Below are positions 11,988-20,607 of a stretch of DNA of 64,000 bases, piece after piece (the first letter of the stretch is position 1; every line of letters starts with the position of its first letter). This stretch comes from Massilia violaceinigra. GTDB taxonomy: Bacteria > Pseudomonadota > Gammaproteobacteria > Burkholderiales > Burkholderiaceae_D. Under the pieces are notes generated by a model that was not told where the DNA came from, ran no database searches, and worked only from the letters and a program-made list of their open reading frames with translations. The DNA lies in contig NZ_CP024608.1 in assembly GCF_002752675.1 (NCBI RefSeq), forward strand, positions 6,572,001-6,636,000, in the 5' to 3' direction. Made by a program: the position numbers and the translations under genes.

Positions 11988-12173
11988 TCAGGTATTGCGG
12001 CGCGGGTAGCCTTGGGCAAGGATACGGACCCACACCACTTCCTTGTCGGCCTCGCTCATCGACACCCAGTGCGCCACTTCCACCACGCTGCGCCCGCAGC
12101 CGCGGCAGATCTCGTCGAAGGTGGTCGAGCAGACGGCGACACAGGGCGTGTCCGGCCGTTCAGGCGGCTTCAT
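11988..12173 (-). CDS. DUF1289 small Cys-rich protein
   Basis: 61 residues from the ATG at 12173. It shows the DUF1289 pattern: PCVAVC, then ICRGCGRSVVEVAHW, then a short WVRILAQ helix, with four cysteines spaced as for metal or Fe-S binding. No biochemical role is established. It begins 7 bp after the DUF1415 stop on the same strand, so the two form an operon. Confidence 0.9.
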   Translation of the reverse strand: MKPPERPDTPCVAVCSTTFDEICRGCGRSVVEVAHWVSMSEADKEVVWVRILAQGYPRRNT

Positions 12174-12180
12174 GGCGCCC

Positions 12181-12750
12181 TCACTTGGCGGGGCCGACAT
12201 CGAGCGCATCCCAGCCTTCGTGACCGAGCTTTTCCATGGTTTCAATATTCTTGTCGAAAATCTCGGACGCTTCCGGGAATGCCTCGACCGCCCGCTCGAT
12301 GCTGTCTTCGCGCAGCAGGTGCAGGATGGGGTATGGCGCGCGGTTGGTGAAGTTGCCGATATCGTTGATATCGGTGTCGGCGAACTGGTATTGGGGATGG
12401 AAACTGGCCACCTGCAGTTCGCCGTCGAGCTGCATGTCTTCCAGCGCGGCATCGGCCACGTCGAGAAATTCGTTGTAGTCGAGGAAGTCGCCCAGCACGA
12501 AGGGGTGAATCAGCAGGGTGGTGTCGATCGCTTCCGGGTCGGTATCGGACAGCAGTTGCAGTTCATTCATCAGGGTTTCGAGCAAGACTTCCGGCGTGGT
12601 GGCGCTGGAAACGACGTAGCGCACCTGCTTTTTCACATGAACAGCCTTGGCGAACGGACACAGATTGAGTCCGATGACGGCTTTTTCCAGCCATTGTTGG
12701 GTAGCGGCAATGATCTGGTCATCATCGGCGTTCAGATTGGGGGTGCTCAT
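12181..12750 (-). CDS. DUF1415 family protein
   Basis: 189 residues from the ATG at 12750 (MSTPNLNADDDQI); upstream codons in frame look non-coding. It has the family signature WLEKAVIGLNLCPFAKAV near the N-terminus and LLIHPFVLGDFLDYNEFL mid-protein, then HPQYQFADT and NRAPYPILHLLRE. Cytosolic, function not established, widespread in beta- and gammaproteobacteria. Co-transcribed with the DUF1289 gene. Confidence 0.92.
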   Translation of the reverse strand: MSTPNLNADDDQIIAATQQWLEKAVIGLNLCPFAKAVHVKKQVRYVVSSATTPEVLLETLMNELQLLSDTDPEAIDTTLLIHPFVLGDFLDYNEFLDVADAALEDMQLDGELQVASFHPQYQFADTDINDIGNFTNRAPYPILHLLREDSIERAVEAFPEASEIFDKNIETMEKLGHEGWDALDVGPAK

Positions 12751-13144
12751 GCGGATGCTTTCAGTAATAGACAATGCGCGAGACGCAAGCGCCCGCGCAA
12801 AAACCAAATTGTACGCACTCTTTGCGCCACCTCATAGGTGCGCCCACGCGTGCGAGTAGTTTAGAGGCCGACGCCCGGTTCGCGGCCAGCACCGGCGACG
12901 CCCCGGTTTTGGTATTGTTCGCGGGCCTGCCGCATCCGCCCTCGCCGGCCCCGCGCAGCGCTCTCCCGCGCATCCTTGCCATAGGAGAACATCATGCATA
13001 CCCCCTGGGTGTATCTCAAGCGACCCCGTCCATACACTGATAGTATCCTGGAACTTTTAAGGCATACTCCCGGCAATTGGTCTTTTCCGATGCAACAATA
13101 TTGGTCGAAAGTGTTATCAAAATATTTGCCGCGCACACATACAT

Positions 13145-13179
13145 TTGACTTGACTCAAACGATAAGTGGTACGTACACT
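13145..13179 (+). promoter_or_regulatory. Candidate sigma-70 promoter for mltD
   Basis: A TTGACT at 13150-13155 (with a second, overlapping TTGACT at 13145) lies 18 bp from TACACT at 13174-13179. Transcription would start near 13186, about 48 bp before the chosen mltD start. Confidence 0.4.
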
Positions 13180-13233
13180 CCGACCTTATCTATTCGTCTG
13201 TCCAGCAGTTTTCGGACCCAACAATGGAACGCT

Positions 13234-14601
13234 ATGCAAAAAACGACACGCAATACCACTTCACTTGCAGTCCTCGTTCTGATGCTCGCGCCTGCGCTCA
13301 GCCACGCGGTCGACTCCGTCTCAACCAACGTTGCGCCGCTCGCCCCGACGGTCAAGCCTGCACCAGCCCCACTGCATCCCTTCCCCGCCGTCAAGGCAGA
13401 TGAATACAAGGAAGCCGATGTCTGGGGCCGTATCCGCACCGGCTACGCCATTCCCGACATCGACAACGAGCTCGTTACCAAGCACGTCAAGTGGTATAGC
13501 ACCCGTCCCGACTATATCGCCCGCACCTCGGCGCGCGCCTCGCGTTACCTGTTCCACGTGGTCCAGGAACTCGAGAAGCGCAACATGCCGACCGAGCTGG
13601 CATTGCTGCCGATTATCGAATCGGCCTTCAATCCGCAAGCCTATTCCAAGGCCAACGCCGCCGGCATGTGGCAGTTCGTGCCCGGCACCGGCAAGGATTT
13701 CAATCTCAAGCAAGACATGTTCAAGGACGAGCGCCGCGGCGTGCTGGCCTCGACCGATGCCGCGCTGAGCTACCTGCAGCGCCTGTATGGCATGTTCGGC
13801 GACTGGCCGCTGGCCCTGGCCGCCTATAACTGGGGCGAAGGCAATGTCCAGCGCGCCATCAAGAAGAACCAGGCGCTCGGCAAGCCGACCGACTACGAAA
13901 GCCTGTACGAGCACATGCCGGCAGAAACGCGCGAATACGTGCCGAAACTGCAGGCGGTCAAGAACATCATCGCCAACCCGGCCCAGTACCACGTATCGCT
14001 GCCGGTGATCGACAATACGCCCTACTTCACCACGGTCGACAAGACCAGCGACATCGACCTGACCATCGCCGCCCAGCTGGCCGAACTGTCGGTCGAGGAA
14101 TTCAAGGCGCTCAATCCGCAGTTCAACCGCCCGGTCATCACCGGCGGCGAGCAGACCAAGATTCTGTTGCCACAGGAAAATGCGGAGAAGTTCCACCTGA
14201 ATCTGTCGCAATGGGGCCGTGCCCTGTCGACCTGGACCACGCACAAGATCACCGGCGCCAAGGACAGCATCGCGTCGCTGGCGTCGCGCTTCGGCACCAC
14301 GCCGGAAGTGATCCGCCAGGCCAACAATATTCCGGCGGCAACCCGCCTGAAGGCCGGCTCCACCATCCTGGTGCCGAAAATCTCGACCTCGGTGCACAAC
14401 GATATCGCCGAGCACGTCGTCGACAACGCGGTCATGGCGTTCGAAGCCGAACGCGCCGGCCGCCGCGGTGGGCGCGCCGAAAAGCAGACCAACGCCCAAC
14501 GCATCAAGGGCAAGGTCGCCGAGCTGAAAACGCGCGTGTCCGGGCGCAACGCCAAGACGGCAGCCAACGAAACGTCGCGCTACAAACGGCGCGGCGGCTG
14601 A
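13234..14601 (+). CDS. mltD: Membrane-bound lytic murein transglycosylase D
   Basis: 455 residues from the ATG at 13234, which starts a signal peptide (basic start, LAVLVLMLAPALSHA core). The SLT domain has the catalytic Glu near residue 129 in IIESAFNP, then GMWQFVPGTG and ALAAYNWGEGNV. A LysM domain (about 342-388, ending LKAGSTILVPK) binds peptidoglycan, and the tail is basic. It cleaves murein to 1,6-anhydro products at the cell wall. The same frame is open back to an ATG at 12994 that has a strong AGGAG, but those 80 codons are AT-richer, contain the candidate promoter and would bury the signal peptide. Confidence 0.93.
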   Translation: MQKTTRNTTSLAVLVLMLAPALSHAVDSVSTNVAPLAPTVKPAPAPLHPFPAVKADEYKEADVWGRIRTGYAIPDIDNELVTKHVKWYSTRPDYIARTSARASRYLFHVVQELEKRNMPTELALLPIIESAFNPQAYSKANAAGMWQFVPGTGKDFNLKQDMFKDERRGVLASTDAALSYLQRLYGMFGDWPLALAAYNWGEGNVQRAIKKNQALGKPTDYESLYEHMPAETREYVPKLQAVKNIIANPAQYHVSLPVIDNTPYFTTVDKTSDIDLTIAAQLAELSVEEFKALNPQFNRPVITGGEQTKILLPQENAEKFHLNLSQWGRALSTWTTHKITGAKDSIASLASRFGTTPEVIRQANNIPAATRLKAGSTILVPKISTSVHNDIAEHVVDNAVMAFEAERAGRRGGRAEKQTNAQRIKGKVAELKTRVSGRNAKTAANETSRYKRRGG

Positions 14602-14608
14602 TCGCCGC

Positions 14609-14636
14609 TGGCGGGCGCATCCCGGTGCGCCCGCCA
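14609..14636 (+). terminator. Hairpin after mltD
   Basis: An 11-bp perfect stem (TGGCGGGCGCA with its complement) with a 6-base loop begins 8 bp after the mltD stop. Only a short T-rich stretch follows, so the terminator is plausible but not strong. Confidence 0.65.
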
Positions 14637-15017
14637 CGCCGCTTTATCTACCAAGACTTCCCCGGTAAATCCAGCTTTTTGATACACACTATTCGGATTT
14701 ACCTATACAACTACAGTGAAACTACTGTATAGTGTTGTTTGTGCGCTGCAATACGTTTCTCGCAATCAGACTGAAGCGATGGCCCTTAGCAGTAACAAAG
14801 AAGTAAAACTAGCAGCTTCGCAAGCCTAGGCGTATCCCACGGATACCCTCAATAAAGCCCTCCCGCCTTGTGTGTCGCACCTGACACCGTCCCGGCGCAA
14901 AGCTTTTGTGCCGAAATTTCTTTCATCCTGAGTCATTTCGTTGTGTTGGTTGGCGTTGCTATTTTGCGCTCGGAGCATGTGCTCGGGCGCTGATCTATAC
15001 CGAAAGAAAAGAACATA
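14637..15017 (+). promoter_or_regulatory. Long untranslated region upstream of rhlE
   Basis: About 380 bp without a convincing gene. It contains an imperfect inverted repeat (CTATACAACTA at 14703 and CTACTGTATAG at 14722) and, near the end, a hairpin around 14974-14995 built on GAGCA/TGCTC. A 16-codon frame at 14779 has no ribosome binding site. Long structured leaders are common on cold-inducible DEAD-box helicase mRNAs, so post-transcriptional control is possible. This is inference. Confidence 0.4.
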
Positions 15018-16424
15018 ATGAGTTTTGAAGCATTAGGCCTCCACGCGTCTATCGTAAAAGCAGTAACCGATGCCGGTTACACCGTGCCGACCCCAGTTCA
15101 GGAGCAAGCTGTTCCTGCCGCCATCAGCGGCCGCGACCTGCTGGTATCGTCGCAGACCGGTTCCGGCAAGACCGCAGCATTCATGCTGCCAGCACTTCAC
15201 AAATTTGCCGTTGCCGAGCAATCGCAGGCATCCAAGAACGCAGCCCAGGAAGCGCAGAATGCGCGTGCCCGCGGCGAGCGTCCACGTTTCAAAGCTGCAC
15301 AGCCTAAAATGCTGGTGCTGACCCCGACCCGCGAACTGGCACTGCAAGTGACCAGCGCGACCGAAAAATACGGCACCCAGATCCGCCGTATCAAGGCCGT
15401 GTCGATCCTGGGCGGCATGCCTTATCCTAAGCAGATGCAACTGCTGGCACGCAACCCGGAAATTCTGGTCGCTACCCCTGGCCGTCTGATCGACCATATG
15501 GAATCGGGCAAGATCGATTTCTCGGAACTCGAAATCCTGGTGCTGGACGAAGCTGACCGCATGCTGGACATGGGTTTCATCGACGACATCGAAAAAATTA
15601 TCGCCGCCACGCCGGCGAACCGCCAGACCATGCTGTTCTCGGCCACGCTCGACGGCATGGTCGGCAACATGGCCCGCCGCATCACCACCGACCCGATGAT
15701 CATCCAGATCGCCGGTTCGGCATCGAAGCACGAAAACATCGTGCAGCGCGTGCACTTCGTCGACGACCTGTCGCACAAGAACCGCCTGCTCGACCATCTG
15801 CTGCGCGACGAAACGCTGGACCAGGCTGTTGTGTTCACCGCCACCAAGCGTGACGCCGACACCATCGCCGACCGCCTGAACATCGCCGGTTTCTCGGCAG
15901 CGGCACTGCATGGCGACATGCACCAGGGCGCCCGTAACCGTACCCTGGACGGCCTGCGCCGCGGCCAGGTCCGCGTGCTGGTCGCGACCGACGTTGCCGC
16001 CCGTGGTATCGATGTCCCGAACATCACCCACGTGTTCAACTACGACCTGCCGAAGTTCCCTGAAGACTATGTGCACCGTATCGGCCGTACCGGCCGTGCC
16101 GGCCGCAATGGCCTGGCGATCTCGCTGGTGAACCATGCTGAAGGCATGAACGTCAAGCGCATCGAGCGCTTCACCAAGCAGCTCATCCCGGTCAACGTGA
16201 TCGAAGGCTTCGAGCCGAAGAAAACCGCGTCGGCGCCACGTTCGGCTGCCCGTCCAGGCACCTGGAAACCAGGCGACAACCGCGGCGGCGCCAAGCCAGG
16301 CCAGCGTACGTTCAGCAAACCGGGCGCAGCCCCACGCAAGGAAGGCGCCACCGGCGGCGGCTACAAGGGTTCGAACCCGCGTCCGGCTTCCGAGCGTACC
16401 CGCAGCTCGTACGGCGACCGTTAA
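15018..16424 (+). CDS. rhlE: DEAD-box ATP-dependent RNA helicase RhlE
   Basis: 468 residues. Core motifs run in order: Q-motif (TPVQEQAVP), Walker A SSQTGSGKT near residue 45, PTRELALQ, VLDEADRMLDMGF, the SAT motif, and HRIGRTGRAGR in the second RecA domain. The C-terminal 80 or so residues are a Gly/Pro/Arg-rich basic tail typical of the RhlE group, which unwinds short RNA duplexes and assists ribosome maturation and RNA turnover. It stands alone between a long leader and a strong terminator. An 18-residue Ala/Arg insertion after the Walker A region is as usual for the betaproteobacterial members. Confidence 0.95.
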   Translation: MSFEALGLHASIVKAVTDAGYTVPTPVQEQAVPAAISGRDLLVSSQTGSGKTAAFMLPALHKFAVAEQSQASKNAAQEAQNARARGERPRFKAAQPKMLVLTPTRELALQVTSATEKYGTQIRRIKAVSILGGMPYPKQMQLLARNPEILVATPGRLIDHMESGKIDFSELEILVLDEADRMLDMGFIDDIEKIIAATPANRQTMLFSATLDGMVGNMARRITTDPMIIQIAGSASKHENIVQRVHFVDDLSHKNRLLDHLLRDETLDQAVVFTATKRDADTIADRLNIAGFSAAALHGDMHQGARNRTLDGLRRGQVRVLVATDVAARGIDVPNITHVFNYDLPKFPEDYVHRIGRTGRAGRNGLAISLVNHAEGMNVKRIERFTKQLIPVNVIEGFEPKKTASAPRSAARPGTWKPGDNRGGAKPGQRTFSKPGAAPRKEGATGGGYKGSNPRPASERTRSSYGDR

Positions 16425-16476
16425 TCGTCGACCCGGTCGGCGTGCCGCGCAAGCGGCGCTTGCCGGACAGTAACAA

Positions 16477-16511
16477 ACGGAAGCCTCCCCTCGCGGAGGC
16501 TTCCGTGTTTT
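16477..16511 (+). terminator. Rho-independent terminator after rhlE
   Basis: A 12-bp stem (ACGGAAGCCTCC with its exact complement) around a 6-base loop, followed by GTTTT, 53 bp after the rhlE stop. Confidence 0.88.
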
Positions 16512-16731
16512 CAACGCCGTTGTTTGCGTCTCGACTATCGATCCGGCGGCAGGGGCGCCCAGGGCGTCGCCGCCGCCCGCCTGCCGGTGCATCTGCCGGC
16601 GCGCCCCGGCGTCAGCCCCGAACGCCGTCTCCAACCGCGATCGCGCCCGGATCGCAATGCGGCACGTAGCGCGCGGTCCGGCCTCTTGTTGTCGTACAAC
16701 TGCGTTTTTCCCGGCTGCATAGCTTAGTAAC

Positions 16732-16740
16732 TGCTATACT
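16732..16740 (+). promoter_or_regulatory. Candidate extended -10 promoter
   Basis: TGCTATACT matches an extended -10 element. No good -35 is seen at the expected distance, though a TTGACA lies just downstream at 16750. It would drive the sensor kinase gene with a leader of about 125 bases. Confidence 0.35.
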
Positions 16741-16872
16741 TTATTTGTATTGACATTCCTCGCCGCGTCGGCAACGTACCTTTTCCAGCCTCTCGGCCAG
16801 CCTGTTCTGCAGTTGCGAGTGCGCCAATTTCGTGCCACAGACTGATCATAAGTCGTTCACGCGAAAGCGCAC

Positions 16873-19800
16873 ATGCATACGCCCGGGTTTGACATCGGCA
16901 CGATCGAGCATAAATTAATTACTGACGGAAATATTGAATTCAAGCGCCAGGAAAGCTTGCTCAAGACAGGTGCTTTACAGGACGCCATTTTCAATAGCGC
17001 CTATTTCTCCAGCATCGCCACCGACGAAAAGGGAGTCATCCAGATTTTCAACGTCGGCGCCGAGCGCATGCTCGGCTATACCGCGCTCGACGTCGTCAAC
17101 CGCATCACGCCTGCCGACATTTCGGATCCGCAGGAAATGATCGCACGGGCAGCGGAACTGAGCCTGGAACTGGACACCATCATCACGCCCGGTTTCGAAG
17201 CCCTGGTCTTCAAGGCCTCGCGCGGCATCGAAGATATTTACGAGCTGAGCTATATCCGCAAGGATGGCAGCCGCTTCCCGGCGCTCGTGTCGGTCACCGC
17301 CTTGCGCGACGATCACAATGCGATCATCGGCTACCTGCTGATCGGCACCGACAATACGGCGCGCAAGCGGGCCGAAGAGGCCTTGCTCAAGGCCGGCGCG
17401 CTGCAAAGCGCCATTTTCAACAGCGCCAATTTCTCCAGCATCGCCACCGACGCCAAGGGCGTCATCCAGATCTTCAACGTCGGGGCCGAACGCATGCTGG
17501 GCTACACCGCACTCGACGTGGTGAACAAGATCACGCCGGCCGACATTTCCGATCCGCTGGAAGTGATCGTGCGCGCCAAGGCCCTCAGCGTGGAACTCGA
17601 CACGCCCATCACGCCGGGCTTCGAGGCGCTGGTGTTCAAGGCCTCGCGCGGCATCGAAGACATTTACGAGCTGACCTATTTCCGCAAGGATGGCAGCCGC
17701 TTTCCGGCGGTGGTCTCGGTGACCGCATTACGCGACGCGCAAAACGCCATCATCGGCTACCTGCTCATCGGCACCGACAATACCGCGCGCAAACAGGCCG
17801 AAGAGGCGCTGCTCAAGGCCGGCGCGCTGCAGAGCGCCATTTTCAACAGCGCCAATTTTTCCAGTATCGCCACCGACGCCAAGGGCGTCATCCAGATTTT
17901 CAACGTCGGGGCCGAACGCATGCTGGGCTACACGGCGCTCGAAGTGATGAACACGATCACTCCGGCCGATATCTCCGATCCCCAGGAAGTGATCGCGCGC
18001 GCCAAGGCCCTCAGCCTGGAGCTGGAAACGCCGATCACGCCCGGCTTCGAAGCGCTGGTGTTCAAGGCATCGCGCGGCATTGAAGATATTTACGAGCTGA
18101 CCTACGTGCGCAAGGATGGCAGCCGCTTTCCGGCCATCGTCTCGGTCACCGCCCTGCGCGACGCCCACGACGACATCATCGGCTACCTGCTGATCGGCAC
18201 CGACAATACCGCCCGCAAGCAAGTCGAGGCGGCGCAGGCGCTGCTGGACCAGCGCCTGCGCGACCAGCAGTTCTACACCCGTTCGCTGATCGAGTCCAAT
18301 CTCGACGCCTTGATGATGACCGACCCGCAAGGCATCATCTCGGACGTGAACCAGCAAATGGTCGCCCTCACCGGGCGCACCCGCGATGAACTGATCGGCG
18401 CCCCAAGCAAGAAGTTCTTTACCGACCAGAGCCAGGCCGACGCGGCCATCAAGCGCGTGCTCCAGGAAAACAAGGTGACCGATTACGAACTGACGGTGCG
18501 CGCCCTCAACGGGGCCGAAACCGTGGTCTCGTACAACGCCGCCACCTTCCACGACCGCGACCGCAAGCTGCAGGGCGTGTTCGCCGCCGCGCGCGACGTC
18601 ACCGAGCGCAAGCGTTTCGAGCACACGCTGGAAGTGAAAAATATTGAGCTGGAACGCGCCAGCCGCATGAAGTCCGAATTCCTGGCCACCATGTCGCACG
18701 AGTTGCGTACGCCCCTCAACGCCATCATCGGCTTTTCCGAGGCGCTCAAGGACGGTTTTCTGGGCCAGACCAGCGCCCTGCAACACGAATGCGCCGGTGA
18801 CATTTTCAACAGCGGCCTGCACTTGCTCTCGCTGATCAACGACATCCTGGACCTGTCGAAAGTCGAAGCCGGCATGATGGCGCTCGAACTCGATGCCGTC
18901 GACCTGCACAGCCTTCTGCCGAACAGCCTGACCATCGTGCGCGAAAAGGCGGCGGCCCAGAACATCGCGCTGAGCCTGGAGATTGGCGACGACCTGGGCA
19001 TGCCGCAACTGGACATCCGCAAGACCAAGCAAATTGTCTACAACCTGCTCTCGAATGCCGTCAAATTCAGCGCCAATGGCGGCGCCGTCACCTTGCACGC
19101 GCGGCGCGTGCCGCGCCGCGCCGTCGGCCATCTTGCCGGACACTGGCCGGTGCATGGCTTCCCCCTTGCCGACAACGAGTACAAGGATTTTCTGGAACTG
19201 TGCGTCAGCGACAGCGGCATCGGGATCTCGGAGCCGGACATGGCGACCCTGTTCCAGGCCTTCAGCCAGATCGACAGCAGCCTGGCGCGGAAATTCGAAG
19301 GCACCGGCCTCGGCCTGGCGATGGTCAGGCAGTTGGCCGAGCTGCAGGGCGGCACGGTAGCGGTCGCCAGCCGCGCGGGAGAGGGATCGCGCTTCGCCGT
19401 CTGGCTGCCGCTGCGCACGCTGGTGCCGGGGGCGCGCCCCGCGCTCCACGGCGCCGCAGCGCCGCCCGCGCCCGATACCATAGCCCCCGCGCGCCCCGGC
19501 CCGGCCGAGCGCATCGCACTCGTGGTGGAAGATAACGACCAGGCCGCGGCACTGGCCCGCCTGCTGCTCGAAGCCGAAGGCTTTACCGTGCTGCGCGCGG
19601 CGAGCGGCGAGCAGACGCTGGCGATGGCGCCACGGCAGGCGCTGAGCCTGATCACGCTCGACATCCGCTTGCCGGGCATGGATGGCTGGCAGTTGCTCCA
19701 GCGCCTGCGCGAGAACCCGGCGCTGGCGCGGGTGCCGGTGGTGGTCGTTTCGGGCATCGCCGACGCCAACCTGGCCCTGTCCGGGGGCGCCGCCGCCATG

Positions 19801-20217
19801 CTGCAAAAGCCGATCAGCCACGCCCAGTTGCAAGCCTCGCTGAGCGGCCTGGGCTTGCAGCCATCGCTGGAACGGACCCGTACGGTGCTGGTGGTCGAGC
19901 ACGACCCCAAGGCGGTCGAAGCCATCGCCGGCTTGCTGCCCAGTCCCGCGTATGCGGTGGTGCGCGCCTACACGGGAAGCGACGCCATTTTCCTGGCCCA
20001 GCACATGCGCCCGGACCTGATCCTGCTGGACCTGATGCTGCCGGACCTGAGCGGTATCGACGTGGCCGAGGCGCTGCAGCGCAACCCGGCCACGGCGCGC
20101 ATCCCGATCCTGGTCGGCGCGGCGGCCCAGGCGGGCGGGCCGCAGAACGCCGACAAGCGCGGCCTGGACCAGGCCCGCTTCGTCGCCGAAGTGCGGCGCG
20201 CCCTGCTCGCGCATTAG
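16873..20217 (+). CDS. Hybrid sensor histidine kinase with triplicated PAS domain and two receivers
   Basis: 1114 residues with no membrane segment. Three near-identical PAS units of exactly 142 residues (from about residue 34, each containing IFNVGAERMLGYTAL and EALVFKASRGIEDIYEL) are followed by a fourth, distinct PAS (about 463-590). The HisKA domain has MSHELRTPLNA near 606 and the HATPase domain has LLSNAVKFS, DSGIGI and GTGLGLAM. The first receiver (from about 876) has Asp in TLDIRLPGMDGW and Lys in LQKPI. The second (from about 1002) keeps the Asp (LLDLMLPD) but lacks the usual Ser/Thr and Lys-Pro. First gene of a three-gene operon with a receiver protein and a c-di-GMP enzyme. Confidence 0.92.
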   Translation: MHTPGFDIGTIEHKLITDGNIEFKRQESLLKTGALQDAIFNSAYFSSIATDEKGVIQIFNVGAERMLGYTALDVVNRITPADISDPQEMIARAAELSLELDTIITPGFEALVFKASRGIEDIYELSYIRKDGSRFPALVSVTALRDDHNAIIGYLLIGTDNTARKRAEEALLKAGALQSAIFNSANFSSIATDAKGVIQIFNVGAERMLGYTALDVVNKITPADISDPLEVIVRAKALSVELDTPITPGFEALVFKASRGIEDIYELTYFRKDGSRFPAVVSVTALRDAQNAIIGYLLIGTDNTARKQAEEALLKAGALQSAIFNSANFSSIATDAKGVIQIFNVGAERMLGYTALEVMNTITPADISDPQEVIARAKALSLELETPITPGFEALVFKASRGIEDIYELTYVRKDGSRFPAIVSVTALRDAHDDIIGYLLIGTDNTARKQVEAAQALLDQRLRDQQFYTRSLIESNLDALMMTDPQGIISDVNQQMVALTGRTRDELIGAPSKKFFTDQSQADAAIKRVLQENKVTDYELTVRALNGAETVVSYNAATFHDRDRKLQGVFAAARDVTERKRFEHTLEVKNIELERASRMKSEFLATMSHELRTPLNAIIGFSEALKDGFLGQTSALQHECAGDIFNSGLHLLSLINDILDLSKVEAGMMALELDAVDLHSLLPNSLTIVREKAAAQNIALSLEIGDDLGMPQLDIRKTKQIVYNLLSNAVKFSANGGAVTLHARRVPRRAVGHLAGHWPVHGFPLADNEYKDFLELCVSDSGIGISEPDMATLFQAFSQIDSSLARKFEGTGLGLAMVRQLAELQGGTVAVASRAGEGSRFAVWLPLRTLVPGARPALHGAAAPPAPDTIAPARPGPAERIALVVEDNDQAAALARLLLEAEGFTVLRAASGEQTLAMAPRQALSLITLDIRLPGMDGWQLLQRLRENPALARVPVVVVSGIADANLALSGGAAAMLQKPISHAQLQASLSGLGLQPSLERTRTVLVVEHDPKAVEAIAGLLPSPAYAVVRAYTGSDAIFLAQHMRPDLILLDLMLPDLSGIDVAEALQRNPATARIPILVGAAAQAGGPQNADKRGLDQARFVAEVRRALLAH
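16972..18249 (+). repeat. Three tandem 426-bp repeats inside the kinase gene
   Basis: Units at 16972-17397, 17398-17823 and 17824-18249 each encode the same 142-residue PAS module with few changes. The length is a multiple of three, so gain or loss of a unit would keep the frame. Confidence 0.9.
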
Positions 20218-20229
20218 GGACGACCGGCC

Positions 20230-20607
20230 ATGGCAAGGATCCTCATCATTGAAGACAACGCGGCCAACATGAAGCTGGCCTCGCTGCTGCTGCGCCATGC
20301 CGGGCATGCGGTATTGTGCGCCCCCGACGCCGAAAGCGGCTTGACCATGGCGCGTACCGATAATCCCGACCTGATCCTGATGGATATTCAATTGCCCGGC
20401 ATGGACGGGCTGGCGGCGACCGCGCTGCTGAAACAGGATGCCGGCACCGGCACCATCCCCGTGATCGCCCTGACCGCGATGGCGATGAAGGAAGACCGCG
20501 CGAAAAGCGAGAGCGCCGGCTGCGACGCCTATATCGCCAAGCCGCTGCGCCATCAGGAATTGTACGCGGCGATCGACGCCTTGCTGCCCCCGGGAGAAAT
20601 ACCATGA
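20230..20607 (+). CDS. Single-domain response regulator (DivK/CheY-like)
   Basis: 125 residues, one receiver domain: acidic residues in IIEDNAANMKLA, the phosphoacceptor in LILMDIQLPGMDG, Thr in ALTAMAM and Lys in IAKPLRHQE. There is no output domain, so it probably relays phosphate or signals by protein contact. It begins 12 bp after the hybrid kinase gene and overlaps the next start by 4 bp (ATGA). Confidence 0.93.
   Translation: MARILIIEDNAANMKLASLLLRHAGHAVLCAPDAESGLTMARTDNPDLILMDIQLPGMDGLAATALLKQDAGTGTIPVIALTAMAMKEDRAKSESAGCDAYIAKPLRHQELYAAIDALLPPGEIP

Noticed and set aside
16972..18249. Possible CRISPR-like or assembly repeat
   Set aside because: The units are long, directly adjacent and coding for a PAS domain; there are no spacers.
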